The notes under the pieces: generated by a model
What the model was told of the DNA's origin: nothing
What the model saw: only the letters and a program-made list of their open reading frames with translations
Databases searched by the model: none
Part shown: positions 28,788 to 36,601 of the stretch, piece after piece
Layout: the number at the start of each line of letters is the position of its first letter
Numbering within the stretch: the stretch's first letter is position 1
Source of the DNA: Paracoccaceae bacterium
GTDB lineage: Bacteria; Pseudomonadota; Alphaproteobacteria; Rhodobacterales; Rhodobacteraceae
Length of the DNA: 54,481 nt
Reading direction: 5' to 3'
Assembly: GCA_024227475.1 (NCBI GenBank)
Contig: JAAEUI010000535.1
Span: 1 to 54,481 of the forward strand
Position numbers and translations under genes: made by a program

Positions 28788-28910
28788 ATGATGAAAGACA
28801 TGCTGAAAATTGTCGCCCGCTCCCCCCAGTCGGTATTGGAAGATGTGGTTGGCCTTTCGGCTGTTGTCACTATGGTGGTCGTGGCCCTGCATTTCCCTGG
28901 TTCGATTTAG
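28788..28910 (+). CDS. 40-residue single-span membrane protein, probably SOS-induced
   Basis: This short gene reads MMKDMLKIVARSPQSVLEDV for the first 20 residues. A hydrophobic segment of about 16 residues (roughly 20-35, containing VVGLSAVVTMVVVALHF) follows, ending PGSI. That predicts a cytoplasmic amphipathic, basic N-terminus and one inner-membrane span. A ribosome-binding site AAGGAC lies 8-13 bases upstream. A second ATG directly after the first may be used. The promoter region is packed with LexA boxes, so it should be induced by DNA damage. Caulobacter SidA (29 aa, SOS-induced division inhibitor) and E. coli TisB (membrane toxin) are functional analogues to consider; I see no sequence proof of either. 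It may belong to a family known only as hypothetical proteins. Confidence 0.7.
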   Translation: MMKDMLKIVARSPQSVLEDVVGLSAVVTMVVVALHFPGSI

Positions 28911-29109
28911 CCTGCGGTCCGTCCGTACCTTTTGCATCGGTCTTGCCTTGCCTGATGCCCGTGGCCCAACCCTCATCCGGGTCGCCGGAACACCAAATGC
29001 AGTGATCTGTCTCTCACTGCGACTGTCTCACCTGGAGCGGTTCAGGTTTGTCTAAACCTGAACCGCAATAGTTCCTCCGGGGTCGGACGATAGGACCTGC
29101 TGACAACTG
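28911..29109 (+). other. Structured 3' region between the small gene and its terminator; possible ncRNA
   Basis: No gene is seen, but the segment is rich in complementary pieces. GGTCC/GTCC (28916-28924) can pair with GGAC and GGACC (29085-29088 and 29093-29097) around a GATA bulge. GCAGTGA (28999-29005) pairs with TCACTGC (29014-29020). A perfect 13-bp hairpin GCGGTTCAGGTTT / AAACCTGAACCGC spans 29037-29066. In addition AACACCAAATG (28989-28999) is exactly complementary to CATTTGGTGTT (29120-29130), which lies inside the terminator and could compete with it. It may be a long 3' UTR, an independent small RNA, or simply repeats. Confidence 0.4.
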
Positions 29110-29144
29110 CGCCGCACACCATTTGGTGTTGCGGCGTTTTTTTT
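29110..29144 (+). terminator. Strong rho-independent terminator
   Basis: CGCCGCACACCA (29110-29121), a TT loop and TGGTGTTGCGGCG (29124-29136) form an almost perfect 12-bp stem followed by eight T. It ends the plus-strand transcript that starts at the LexA-controlled promoter. It has no T-run on the minus side. Confidence 0.88.
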
Positions 29145-29151
29145 GAAATCG

Positions 29152-29253
29152 TTTCTACATTAACCTGAGACAGGTTGATGTAGAAATCACCGGTCTATGC
29201 TGCTGATAACGGGGAAGCTTCGGGTTTCACTTGAGTTTCATGTTAAACCCGAA
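29152..29253. repeat. Two inverted repeats after the terminator
   Basis: The left arm TTTCTACATTTAACCTG (29152-29168) pairs with CAGGTTGATGTAGAAA (29172-29187), with one bulge and one mismatch. A second pair is TTCGGGTTT (29219-29227) and AAACCCGAA (29245-29253). They lie between the terminator and the end of the minus-strand Fe-S scaffold gene. They may be terminator stems for that gene, although no T-run follows on its strand, or palindromic repeat elements. Confidence 0.5.
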
Positions 29254-29293
29254 ACTCCCTGGTAAGGAGGAGGGAAGGGCATGCCGCTGCGAT

Positions 29294-29740
29294 TCAGACG
29301 GTCGCAATCAGGCTTTGCATGGCTTCCAATGTGGCATCATAAGCCAGCAGTATTGAGGCGTGGCGGTTTTTGTAATTGCGCGCAGGTTCAAGAACTTCGA
29401 GGTTCTGGAACGGGCTGGCGGGCACCGGGCCATCGTTTTTGAGCATGTTCTTCAGCGCGTCCCGGGCAGTGCGAATTTCATCGACCGTTCTGCCAATAAC
29501 AACACTTGCCAGCACGCTGGCAGATGCCTGACCCAGGGCGCAGGCCTTCACATCCTGGCCAAACGCACTGATTTTGCCATCCGTCAGTTTGATGTCCACA
29601 GTGACAGTTGAGCCGCAGAGTGGCGAACGTTTCATCACGGTGGCGTCCGGGCATTCCAGCCGTTCAGTCAGGGGAATCTCTGCCGCCAGCGCCAGAATGC
29701 GCGTGGAGTAGAGTTTTATCATGTCAGATGCCTGGTTCAT
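29294..29740 (-). CDS. Iron-sulfur cluster assembly scaffold protein (IscU/NifU N-terminal-like)
   Basis: A 148-residue protein with the SufU/IscU-like fold. Conserved Cys are visible in RLECPDATVMKRSPLCGS (residues about 28-45) and in VKACALGQASASV (about 70). IscU has three cluster ligands; here a Cys after about residue 100 is missing, so the third ligand would differ, as in a divergent subfamily. It would hold nascent Fe-S clusters. The ATG at 29740 is preferred to the GTG just before it. It is divergent from hisI, with 74 bp between starts. Scaffold function is inferred from the fold only. Confidence 0.8.
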   Translation of the reverse strand: MNQASDMIKLYSTRILALAAEIPLTERLECPDATVMKRSPLCGSTVTVDIKLTDGKISAFGQDVKACALGQASASVLASVVIGRTVDEIRTARDALKNMLKNDGPVPASPFQNLEVLEPARNYKNRHASILLAYDATLEAMQSLIATV

Positions 29741-29814
29741 CACGAACGGCCTTTTATCGTCGGCTATTCCGTCCTAGTTAGGTCTGAACCACGGATAAGG
29801 AAAGCGAAAGAGTG

Positions 29815-30180
29815 ATGGCGATGGCGAATTTTGACGCAGGAACGCTGAAATTCAACGATCAGGGGCTGATCCCGGCCATTGCTCAGGCGAGGGACGGGGG
29901 CGAGGTTCTGATGATGGCCTGGATGAACCGCGCCGCAGTGGAGCGTACACTTGAAAGCGGCAAGGTAACCTACTGGTCCCGCTCACGCAGCGTGTTCTGG
30001 ATCAAAGGCGAGACCTCGGGTCATGTTCAAAACCTGGTGTCGATGCGGGTGGATTGTGACCGCGACTGCTTGTTGCTGGTGGTGGACCAGACCGGCCCTG
30101 CCTGTCACACCAACCGGCGGAGTTGCTTTTATACCGCTGTGGAGAATGGCAAAGAGATAGAGTTGATGGGTCCGGGCTAG
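29815..30180 (+). CDS. hisI: Phosphoribosyl-AMP cyclohydrolase
   Basis: HisI opens the purine ring of phosphoribosyl-AMP, step three of histidine synthesis. The 121-residue protein is a stand-alone cyclohydrolase without the HisE pyrophosphohydrolase domain. Signatures are MMAWMNRAAVERTLESGKVT and YWSRSRSVFWIKGETSGH. The metal-binding residues are in DCDRDCLLLVVDQTG and CHTNRRSCFY (three Cys in all, plus Asp). ATG 29815 follows GATAAGGAAAGCG. Its last four bases overlap the converging gluQ gene. Confidence 0.95.
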   Translation: MAMANFDAGTLKFNDQGLIPAIAQARDGGEVLMMAWMNRAAVERTLESGKVTYWSRSRSVFWIKGETSGHVQNLVSMRVDCDRDCLLLVVDQTGPACHTNRRSCFYTAVENGKEIELMGPG

Positions 30181-31040
30181 AGTCCGACCATTTCCCGGAT
30201 ATCTGCAGCTGTTTTCCCCGCTTTACGATAGGCCCGTAAGGCCATGGCATCATGGCGTTTTGCCAGACGCTTACCGGTTTCATCACGGATCAGGCGGTGG
30301 TGGCGGTAAGTGGGTGTTGAAAGATAGAGCAATGCCTGCAGCAGCCGGTGAACCGGGGTTGCCGGGGCAACGTCTTTGCCTCGGGTGACATGGGTGATCT
30401 CTTGCTCCGCGTCATCGACAACCACCGCAAGGTGGTAGGAGGTGCCGATGTCCTTACGGGCCAGAACGATATCGCCGCAGCCCTGAATGAGTTGCCCGGC
30501 ATCCAATGTAATCGTTTCAGGACGGGCACCGCCGATTTCCTGATAAGTCAGATTGGAGACCGCTACTTGCCCGCCGAGATGATCAATTGCGGCAGCGATG
30601 TCGAGGCGGACCGCATCGGTTGCCGTGCGGTCCTTCATGGGACGGTGGCGGCAGGTTCCCGGATAAATCACACCGTCCGGCCCAAAAACCTGCTCTGCCC
30701 CTTCCTGAGGCGCGCTGAGCGCCGTGGCAATGTCTTTGCGGGTGCAGCTGCAAGGATAACACAGGCCAAGGTCAACCAAAGTTTGCAGCGCCGTTTGATA
30801 GATCGCGCCCCGCTCGGACTGGCGCAGGACCGGTTGCTCCCATTCAAGCCCGAGCCAATGCAGATCGTCATAGATCGCCTGTTCAAATTCCGCGCGACAG
30901 CGGGTTGTATCGATATCCTCCATGCGCAGCAGAAACCGGCCGCTTGCAGCCTTGGCCGCGCCGGCAGCCATAAGCGCCGAAAAGCCGTGGCCCAGGTGCA
31001 GAAAGCCGGTTGGTGAGGGGGCGAAACGTTCGGTAGTCAA
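30177..31040 (-). CDS. gluQ: Glutamyl-Q tRNA(Asp) synthetase
   Basis: A 287-residue paralogue of the catalytic half of glutamyl-tRNA synthetase, without the anticodon-binding domain. The HIGH motif is PSPTGFLHLGHGF at residues 8-20, the zinc-type Cys cluster is CYPCSCTRKDI near 100, with a later Cys in GTCRHR, and the KMSKS-like motif is GKRLAKR near 258. It attaches glutamate to queuosine in tRNA(Asp). It converges with hisI with a four-base overlap, and the methyltransferase gene upstream overlaps its start by four bases. queA in this window belongs to the same modification pathway. Confidence 0.93.
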   Translation of the reverse strand: MTTERFAPSPTGFLHLGHGFSALMAAGAAKAASGRFLLRMEDIDTTRCRAEFEQAIYDDLHWLGLEWEQPVLRQSERGAIYQTALQTLVDLGLCYPCSCTRKDIATALSAPQEGAEQVFGPDGVIYPGTCRHRPMKDRTATDAVRLDIAAAIDHLGGQVAVSNLTYQEIGGARPETITLDAGQLIQGCGDIVLARKDIGTSYHLAVVVDDAEQEITHVTRGKDVAPATPVHRLLQALLYLSTPTYRHHRLIRDETGKRLAKRHDAMALRAYRKAGKTAADIREMVGL

Positions 31041-31654
31041 TTCTTGCGCAACACGTAAACGCGTGATTTCATGTCTTTTCCGGGCAGGTGTGTGCCATAT
31101 TCCTTGAACATCAGGCTGGCTGAGCCTGTATCAAGGTAATTCATCAGGGCACCTTCATATTCCGGGTGTTCCAGAGTGCGATCGTTGAACGAAAAGACGA
31201 AAAAATCACCCCGCAGCATTTTTCGGATGATTTCGTGAAACAACTCCATCCGGGCTGCGCCGGCGCCGATGACTCCGATCGCGGCAAACAACCTGTAGTC
31301 ACCAGAAGCATAAGTCAGTTCGCTGTCCGGGCTGCTTTGCCACAAGGTTCGATAGAGGTTCAGCGCCTCCGCTCTTTCGAGCATTTCCGCAGTCAAGTCG
31401 CAGCCATCAATCCGGGCGAACCCTTCTTTGGCCAGCGCCATACCGGACAGGCCGGTGCCGCAGCCCAGATCCAGCAGGGGGGCGTTTTTGTCGGGGGCAA
31501 ATTTGGCCAGTGCTTTGGCGCAGCGAGCAGGGGTGACGTAACCGTTTGCGGCCACTTCTTCGTCATAGGTTTCGGCCCAATCGGCATAAAGCGCCTGTGT
31601 GTCTGTTACAGTTCGCAGGCTATATGCTTGGTCCAGATATTTTTTTTCGGCCAT
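31037..31654 (-). CDS. Class I SAM-dependent methyltransferase
   Basis: A 205-residue Rossmann-fold methyltransferase. Motif I is LLDLGCGTGLSGMAL near residue 61 and the following acidic turn is IDGCDLTAEMLERA near 85. The N-terminal YADWAETYDEEVAANGYVTP is typical of small-molecule or ubiquinone-type methyltransferases, but the substrate cannot be told. Its stop overlaps the gluQ start by four bases, so both are in one unit. The ATG at 31654 follows a weak ribosome-binding site. No membrane segment. Confidence 0.85.
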   Translation of the reverse strand: MAEKKYLDQAYSLRTVTDTQALYADWAETYDEEVAANGYVTPARCAKALAKFAPDKNAPLLDLGCGTGLSGMALAKEGFARIDGCDLTAEMLERAEALNLYRTLWQSSPDSELTYASGDYRLFAAIGVIGAGAARMELFHEIIRKMLRGDFFVFSFNDRTLEHPEYEGALMNYLDTGSASLMFKEYGTHLPGKDMKSRVYVLRKN

Positions 31655-31776
31655 GGGTTCCCCGTTGGTCGGTACTTTTTAGGATGTATTGGCCGCGAAG
31701 TGAAACAAAAACCCGTTAAACGGTGTGAAATGACCAAAGGTGGGCGACGCTGCCGCGGTCGGAACCCTGCTACTTG

Positions 31777-32502
31777 TTATAGTACAAACCGGAAAGCGCG
31801 GCGCAATTCGGCCACCGCGTCCTTTTCGTACCAGCGGCCATGCGCCAGAATGATCCGCTCGGGTGCCCAGTCGATCATTTGGATAACGGCGCGGCGTAGC
31901 AGCGGGTAATGCCCCCAAAAGGTTGTGCGCATATCACGTGGCATCTGCCCGTCAGGGTCGCTGATACCGGCCAACCGGGTCAGCCAACGCATCCACAAGG
32001 GCAGTTTGGCGGGTTCAAAGTTCTCGATCAGGTCGGTCAGGATCAGCGTTGCAGAAACCCGGTGGAAAAACACAGCCTCAATGTGTACCCGGCTGCCGTG
32101 CACGATCATCTGCTCAATCTGGCCAGACCACGGGGTTTCGGCGCTGTCGCCCAGATCATGGTCGATGCGCAAAGCAGTGCCACGGGATGCGGCCCGTTTG
32201 GCAACGCCGGGTGCGGCCCAGCACAGCGCTTGTGTGAAATGCGCCTGCCAGTCCGCGACAAAGGCATAGTGGATCCAGTTGGGCGCAATCAGATGAGTGA
32301 CGGGGCCTAACGCTCTGATTTCGGCTATCAGCGCCGGGGTGGGTTTAATCGGGGAGTGCAGCCAGACGTCGCCGTTTTGCAGTCGCACAACGGTCATCCG
32401 GGTTGAAAAAGGCATCCGGTAAAACCGGATGTCCGGGCCGTCCGCGATCCAGATGTCCTTGGCGATGGGTTTGAGCGTGTTAAGCGGCGGGTAGGCTGAC
32501 AT
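31777..32502 (-). CDS. DUF4336 domain-containing protein
   Basis: A 241-residue soluble protein matching the DUF4336 family in style, a group with a metallo-beta-lactamase-like layout whose function is unknown. Visible segments are PIAKDIWIADGPDIRFYRMPF near the N-terminus, GDVWLHSPIKPT near 48, HLIAPNWIHY near 74 and the terminal ERIILAHGRWYEKDAV near 220. The last contains a His where the fold expects a metal ligand. Canonical HxHxDH is absent. ATG 32502 gives this N-terminus; an upstream frame to 32559 runs through a palindromic element and is rejected. Function not inferred. Confidence 0.72.
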   Translation of the reverse strand: MSAYPPLNTLKPIAKDIWIADGPDIRFYRMPFSTRMTVVRLQNGDVWLHSPIKPTPALIAEIRALGPVTHLIAPNWIHYAFVADWQAHFTQALCWAAPGVAKRAASRGTALRIDHDLGDSAETPWSGQIEQMIVHGSRVHIEAVFFHRVSATLILTDLIENFEPAKLPLWMRWLTRLAGISDPDGQMPRDMRTTFWGHYPLLRRAVIQMIDWAPERIILAHGRWYEKDAVAELRRAFRFVL

Positions 32503-32510
32503 GGATCTAT

Positions 32511-32597
32511 AGTGTTTCCAGTTTTCGTTGAAACAGGATGCATCGCATTTCAACTGCAAAGGGGTTGAAATGCGTTTCCAGATAAACTGGAAACGCT
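32511..32597. repeat. 87-bp nested palindromic (cruciform-like) element
   Basis: Outer arms AGTGTTTCCAGTTT (32511-32524) and AAACTGGAAACGCT (32584-32597) pair with one mismatch. Inside are a perfect 10-bp hairpin GCATTTCAAC / GTTGAAATGC (32545-32554, 32564-32573) and another, GCGTTTCCAG / CTGGAAACGC (32572-32581, 32587-32596), plus TGTTTC/GAAACA (32513-32518, 32530-32535). The stems compete with each other. It lies between trmFO and the DUF4336 gene, both minus strand. It resembles a compact repeat of the REP/ERIC kind. Confidence 0.7.
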
Positions 32598-32625
32598 CTT
32601 AGTGTCTAACTGTCGGGCCGCTTTT

Positions 32626-33981
32626 TCAAGCCGGTTTGCCGCTCAGCCAGGCAGCCCAATCGGTTTTGGCCCGCTCGGTATAGGCCTTATAGCGGTCCTT
32701 GCGGTTGCGGCGTCCACCTTTGACGTCCGCAACCGGGGGAAACAGGCCGAAATTCACGTTCATAGGCTGGAAGGTTTTGGCTGCAGCGCCACCGGAAATA
32801 TGTGTGACCAGCGCCCCCATAGCGGTGGTGTTTGGCGGTGTTGTTAAGGGGGATCCGGTTGCCTCCGCCGCAGCCATCCGCCCTGCCAGCAGCCCCATGG
32901 CAGCGCTTTCGACGTAACCCTCAACCCCGGTGATCTGGCCAGCAAATCGGATATTTGGGCGCGATTTCAGCCGCATATTTGTGTCAAGCAGCCTCGGCGA
33001 GTTGATAAAAGTGTTGCGGTGAATGCCGCCCAGCCGGGCGAAGCGGGCATTTTCCAGCCCCGGGATCAAGGCGAAAACCCGGGTCTGATCGGCGTATTTC
33101 ATCTTGGTCTGGAAGCCGACGATATTGAATAAGGTGCCAAGGGCGTTGTCGCGACGCAACTGCACCACGCCATGGGCTTTGACGTCTGGTGCATGGGGAT
33201 TGGTCAATCCAACGGGTTTCATCGGGCCAAAGCGCAAGGTTTCGCGACCGCGTTCAGCCATCACCTCAATCGGCAGGCAGCCGTCAAAATAGGGGGTGTC
33301 TTTTTCCCAGTCCTTGAATTCTGTTTTGCCAGTCTCCAGCAGAGCATCGATGAACGCCTCGTAAGTCGCTTGATCCATTGGACAGTTCAGATAGGCGGTG
33401 CGCTCTTCCTCGGTTTCTCCCTTGTCATAGCGGGACTGAAACCAGGCTTTGCTCATGTCGATGCTGTTGGCATAGACGATGGGTGCTATGGCATCAAAAA
33501 AAGCCAGGGCGGATTCATCTGTCGCCGCAAGAATGCTGTTTGCCAGGGTTTCGGTCGTTAGTGGTCCGGTGGCAATGATTGTCTGGCCCCAGCTGTCGGG
33601 CGGCAGTTCGGTGATTTCATCCCGTTCTACTGTGACCAGTGGGTGCCCGGTTAACCGTTCGGTGACAGCCTGCGAAAAAGGTTCCCGGTCCACCGCCAGC
33701 GCGCCGCCTGCGGGCAGTTTGAAACGATCGGCCATTTCCATGATCAACGACCCGGCTGCACGCATTTCCCAGTGCAACAGCCCCACGGCGTTTGCCGTGT
33801 CATCGTCGGAACGGAAAGAATTGGAGCAGACCAACTCAGCCAGCCCACCGGTTTGATGTGCAAAGGTCCCGGTTTTGGGACGCATTTCGTGCAGGACGAC
33901 GGGCACACCGGCCTGAACCGCGGCCCAGGCGGCCTCGGATCCGGCCATGCCGCCGCCGATGATATGGATGGGGTCTGTCAT
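32626..33981 (-). CDS. trmFO: Methylenetetrahydrofolate--tRNA-(uracil-5-)-methyltransferase
   Basis: TrmFO is an FAD enzyme that makes ribothymidine at position 54 of tRNA using methylene-THF. In 451 residues the FAD-binding [11 protein letters not shown] is at 8-18, followed by the family signature [32 protein letters not shown] (about 28-60, with the Cys and Asn-Ser). Then come [16 protein letters not shown] near 200 and [20 protein letters not shown] near 350. Length is normal. It faces the palindromic element at its 3' end; upstream is a 231-bp gap shared with the LysR gene's end. Confidence 0.95.
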   Translation of the reverse strand: MTDPIHIIGGGMAGSEAAWAAVQAGVPVVLHEMRPKTGTFAHQTGGLAELVCSNSFRSDDDTANAVGLLHWEMRAAGSLIMEMADRFKLPAGGALAVDREPFSQAVTERLTGHPLVTVERDEITELPPDSWGQTIIATGPLTTETLANSILAATDESALAFFDAIAPIVYANSIDMSKAWFQSRYDKGETEEERTAYLNCPMDQATYEAFIDALLETGKTEFKDWEKDTPYFDGCLPIEVMAERGRETLRFGPMKPVGLTNPHAPDVKAHGVVQLRRDNALGTLFNIVGFQTKMKYADQTRVFALIPGLENARFARLGGIHRNTFINSPRLLDTNMRLKSRPNIRFAGQITGVEGYVESAAMGLLAGRMAAAEATGSPLTTPPNTTAMGALVTHISGGAAAKTFQPMNVNFGLFPPVADVKGGRRNRKDRYKAYTERAKTDWAAWLSGKPA

Positions 33982-34212
33982 AGGCGCGGACTATGACAAT
34001 CCCGGCCTAATGAAAAGCGATAAGTGATGCCTGATAAGAGTGTCCCCCCTGCAGTAGGGGCACGCAGAGGGGACAGGTACAAGCCTTAAAAGGCTTTAAA
34101 GAGCCGGAGTAGATGGGTAGCTGGCTCTCCTACCAGCTACACTGAACTGGAAAGTAAAACCGAGGTAAACAGAAACAAATGCAAAGGCGGGTTTGCAGAA
34201 ATGTTAAGTAAT
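33982..34212. other. Gap with short hairpins between trmFO and the LysR gene
   Basis: No gene seen. Perfect short inverted repeats are AAGCCT-TAAA-AGGCTT (34081-34096) and GTAGCTGG/CCAGCTAC (34117-34124, 34133-34140). A CCCC/GGGG-type pairing lies near 34048-34076. These may include the terminator of the LysR gene, although no T-run follows on the minus strand, and the trmFO promoter. Confidence 0.45.
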
Positions 34213-35049
34213 TTAAACGGCGACATATTTGTCGAAAGCGTCCTCAATCCAGCTTGCAACCTCCCGTAGAGCCAAGTCATTTCGGCGCGTCTCATGATAG
34301 ACGAGCCAGGCCTGGCGGGGTAGCATTTCACACTCGGTTTCAATTTGCTGCAGCTTACCTGAGCGTTCCATCAGAAATTTAGGACCGACGCCTGGCAAAC
34401 CGGTTTCAACACATACATTGTGGATCGCCCGAAATCCTGCCAGACGGATTTGGGGGGGGCAACCGAAATGGTTGTGGCCATTTACCATTTCCTGAGTTTC
34501 GTCGAGTGAAAAGGGCAGACCGATCCACTGCGACTCTGAGCAGTCGCGAACGCCAAAAATGCCCATTTCGATATTGCCAAGACTTTTAACCACCAAACGA
34601 CCTTCGTCCGGGCGGACCAGGCGGACCGCGATATCCGCTTCGCCAAAGGCAAGGCTGACAATGTTGTCGTTTGACGATAATTCCAGTCCGATATTTTGGT
34701 GATTCCTGAGGTGTTCGGCAAAGTGAAGGCTGAACACGTCATTGATCAGGAAATCCAGAGTTGAAATGCGGATAATGCGCTTGCGCGAAGTCCCGTCTTG
34801 GTGGCTGTAGTCAAATTCGGTCAGTTCGTCGCTGAAGCGCGCTGCAATTCCGAATAATTTCTGCCCGTCCGGTGTTAGCTCCCAGTCTTTCGGGCCTTTG
34901 ACGAACGTAGCGAAGCCGGAAGATTCGTTGATACGTTTGATTCGTCGGGAAACGGTGGCTGTATTTGTCCGCAAATGCCTGGCAGCCTGAGCCATCGAAC
35001 CAAACCGGGCCAGGGCAACAACGAATTTCAAATCATCCCAGTTTTCCAT
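34213..35049 (-). CDS. LysR-family transcriptional regulator
   Basis: A 278-residue regulator. The N-terminal winged helix shows LKFVVALARFGSMAQAARHL and NTATVSRRIKRI, the classical LysR helix-turn-helix with the VSRRI recognition helix. The effector domain follows from about residue 90, with AVRLVRPDEGRLV near 135. ATG 35049 is chosen because it follows GGAAGAA; upstream in-frame starts (35061, 35070) lack a ribosome-binding site. It lies 195 bp downstream of the FAD oxidoreductase on the same strand rather than divergent, so its target is not obvious. The ligand is unknown. Confidence 0.87.
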   Translation of the reverse strand: MENWDDLKFVVALARFGSMAQAARHLRTNTATVSRRIKRINESSGFATFVKGPKDWELTPDGQKLFGIAARFSDELTEFDYSHQDGTSRKRIIRISTLDFLINDVFSLHFAEHLRNHQNIGLELSSNDNIVSLAFGEADIAVRLVRPDEGRLVVKSLGNIEMGIFGVRDCSESQWIGLPFSLDETQEMVNGHNHFGCPPQIRLAGFRAIHNVCVETGLPGVGPKFLMERSGKLQQIETECEMLPRQAWLVYHETRRNDLALREVASWIEDAFDKYVAV

Positions 35050-35244
35050 TAATTCTTCCATAAAGCACAACGGATCACTGCAGTCTGCAAAATCCCGAGG
35101 CTGAATTGATAGTAGGTTTTTCGCAATTTGGGCGCAACTGTCAAACTAAAAATTCTACCTAAGGTAGATCGCACAACCTATGGTTAATGCTTGGCTTTTG
35201 TTGCAGTGAACTTCGATCTTCTGACCGCTTTTCGGGTAATACTG

Positions 35245-36594
35245 CTATTTTCTATCCAGTCGGCGGAACCAGACGTACGCGGCTTTTAGATAAAGCGGGC
35301 GCAAAAAGCTCATGGGGAATGGCAGCATTTTTTCGGTGTATAATTTTGGCACTTCCAGAATGGACCTCTCCCCCAGCAGCAACTGGGCCAGTGTCCTACC
35401 GCTCCAACTGGCCATGGCGACCCCGGAGCCATGATAGGCGAGGCTGGCCCAGGCGGTTTGTTCGTCGTTGATGGGGCCGAGGAACTGGGCCTTTTTGCGG
35501 TTCAGGCAGATGAAGCCCGACCAGTTGTAATCGGTTTCCACCTGCCGCCAGGCGGGAAAAATATCGTCGAACTGCCGACGCAGATCCAAGGAAAAGGCCG
35601 CTTGTTCCGCCTGGTCACCACTGTTTGCGCCACGACCGCCAAACATCATGCGCCCGTCCGGCAACAAGCGGAAGTAATGCAGCAGAATGCGGCTATCATA
35701 GGTCATGTGGTGTGTTGTCCAGCCCTGTTCGGCCTGCTCATCGGAAGTGATTGGGCGGGTGACCAGAATGCTGGACACAGCAGGAAGTGTTCGACCCTTT
35801 GACCACTGAGGGATGGATTCTGCAGTGTATCCATTGGTGGCGACGATCAGCTTTTTGGCACGGATTTCGCCGCGGCTGGTTGTGAGAATATGGTGGCCCG
35901 CCGACTCGTTGACCTGTTGGACCTCGGTACGCGGGCTGATGGTTGCGCCTGCGTCTGTTGCTGCGTCGGCAAGGGCGTGCAAATAGTTCAGCGGGTGCAG
36001 GCCAAACCCCCAGGGCAGGATCATGCCACCATGGAAATCAGGGCTGCTTGCGCCGATATCGCCAAGTTCAGCCTTGTCCATGATCCGCAGGTCAAGACCC
36101 AGGATGTCTTTCAGTTCGTCCCGTTCCTTGCGCAGTTCGTTCAAGTGTCGATGGGAATGGGCCACGGCGAGTTCAGCGTTTTCTGCAGGCGTATGGCTTG
36201 TTTGTCCGGCCTCAGCGATGAAGTCACGGACCAGTTCGATGGCTTCTTCCTGTACCCGGACGACTGCGCGGGTTTGTTCAAGCCCGTATCTAATTTTGAT
36301 GTCGGCCAGTGACTTCTTGGTGGATGTGTTCGCGCAGAACCCGCCGTTGCGCCCGGAGGCGCCCCAGCCGATGTGACCCGCTTCGGCCACCACCACGTCC
36401 ATTCCTGCTTTTGCCAGATAAAGCGCGGCGTTCAGCCCTGTGAAACCACCGCCGATGATCGCAACATCGCAGTCTCGTGAACCGTTTAGCGGGGCTGGGG
36501 TGTGGAGCATCGGGGTGGCGGAAGCTTCCCACCAACTGTTTGTCTTGACGGTCGGGTCAGCCGCGTTTGGGTGATAAATCCGTTTCAGCGGCAT
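35245..36594 (-). CDS. FAD-dependent amine/amino-acid oxidoreductase (DadA/PuuB-like)
   Basis: A 449-residue DAO-superfamily flavoprotein. After NSWWEASATPMLH it has the dinucleotide-binding VAIIGGGFTGLNAALYLAKAG near residue 45, then GWGASGRNGGF near 78. Further signatures are LIVATNGYTA near 265 and YHGSGVAMASWSGRTLAQLL near 395. The arrangement matches gamma-glutamylputrescine oxidase and similar amine oxidases; the substrate is not proven. ATG 36594 follows AGGAC. Its start is only 8 bp after the gyrA stop, so it may be read through from gyrA. Confidence 0.84.
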   Translation of the reverse strand: MPLKRIYHPNAADPTVKTNSWWEASATPMLHTPAPLNGSRDCDVAIIGGGFTGLNAALYLAKAGMDVVVAEAGHIGWGASGRNGGFCANTSTKKSLADIKIRYGLEQTRAVVRVQEEAIELVRDFIAEAGQTSHTPAENAELAVAHSHRHLNELRKERDELKDILGLDLRIMDKAELGDIGASSPDFHGGMILPWGFGLHPLNYLHALADAATDAGATISPRTEVQQVNESAGHHILTTSRGEIRAKKLIVATNGYTAESIPQWSKGRTLPAVSSILVTRPITSDEQAEQGWTTHHMTYDSRILLHYFRLLPDGRMMFGGRGANSGDQAEQAAFSLDLRRQFDDIFPAWRQVETDYNWSGFICLNRKKAQFLGPINDEQTAWASLAYHGSGVAMASWSGRTLAQLLLGERSILEVPKLYTEKMLPFPMSFLRPLYLKAAYVWFRRLDRK

Positions 36595-36601
36595 CCCAAT
36601 G

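Noticed and set aside
28911-29144. 6S RNA or SRP RNA
   Set aside because: A GGTCCGTCCG stretch and a long hairpin recall 6S RNA, but I cannot build the defining closing stem and central bubble, and no SRP GGAA-loop motif is present.
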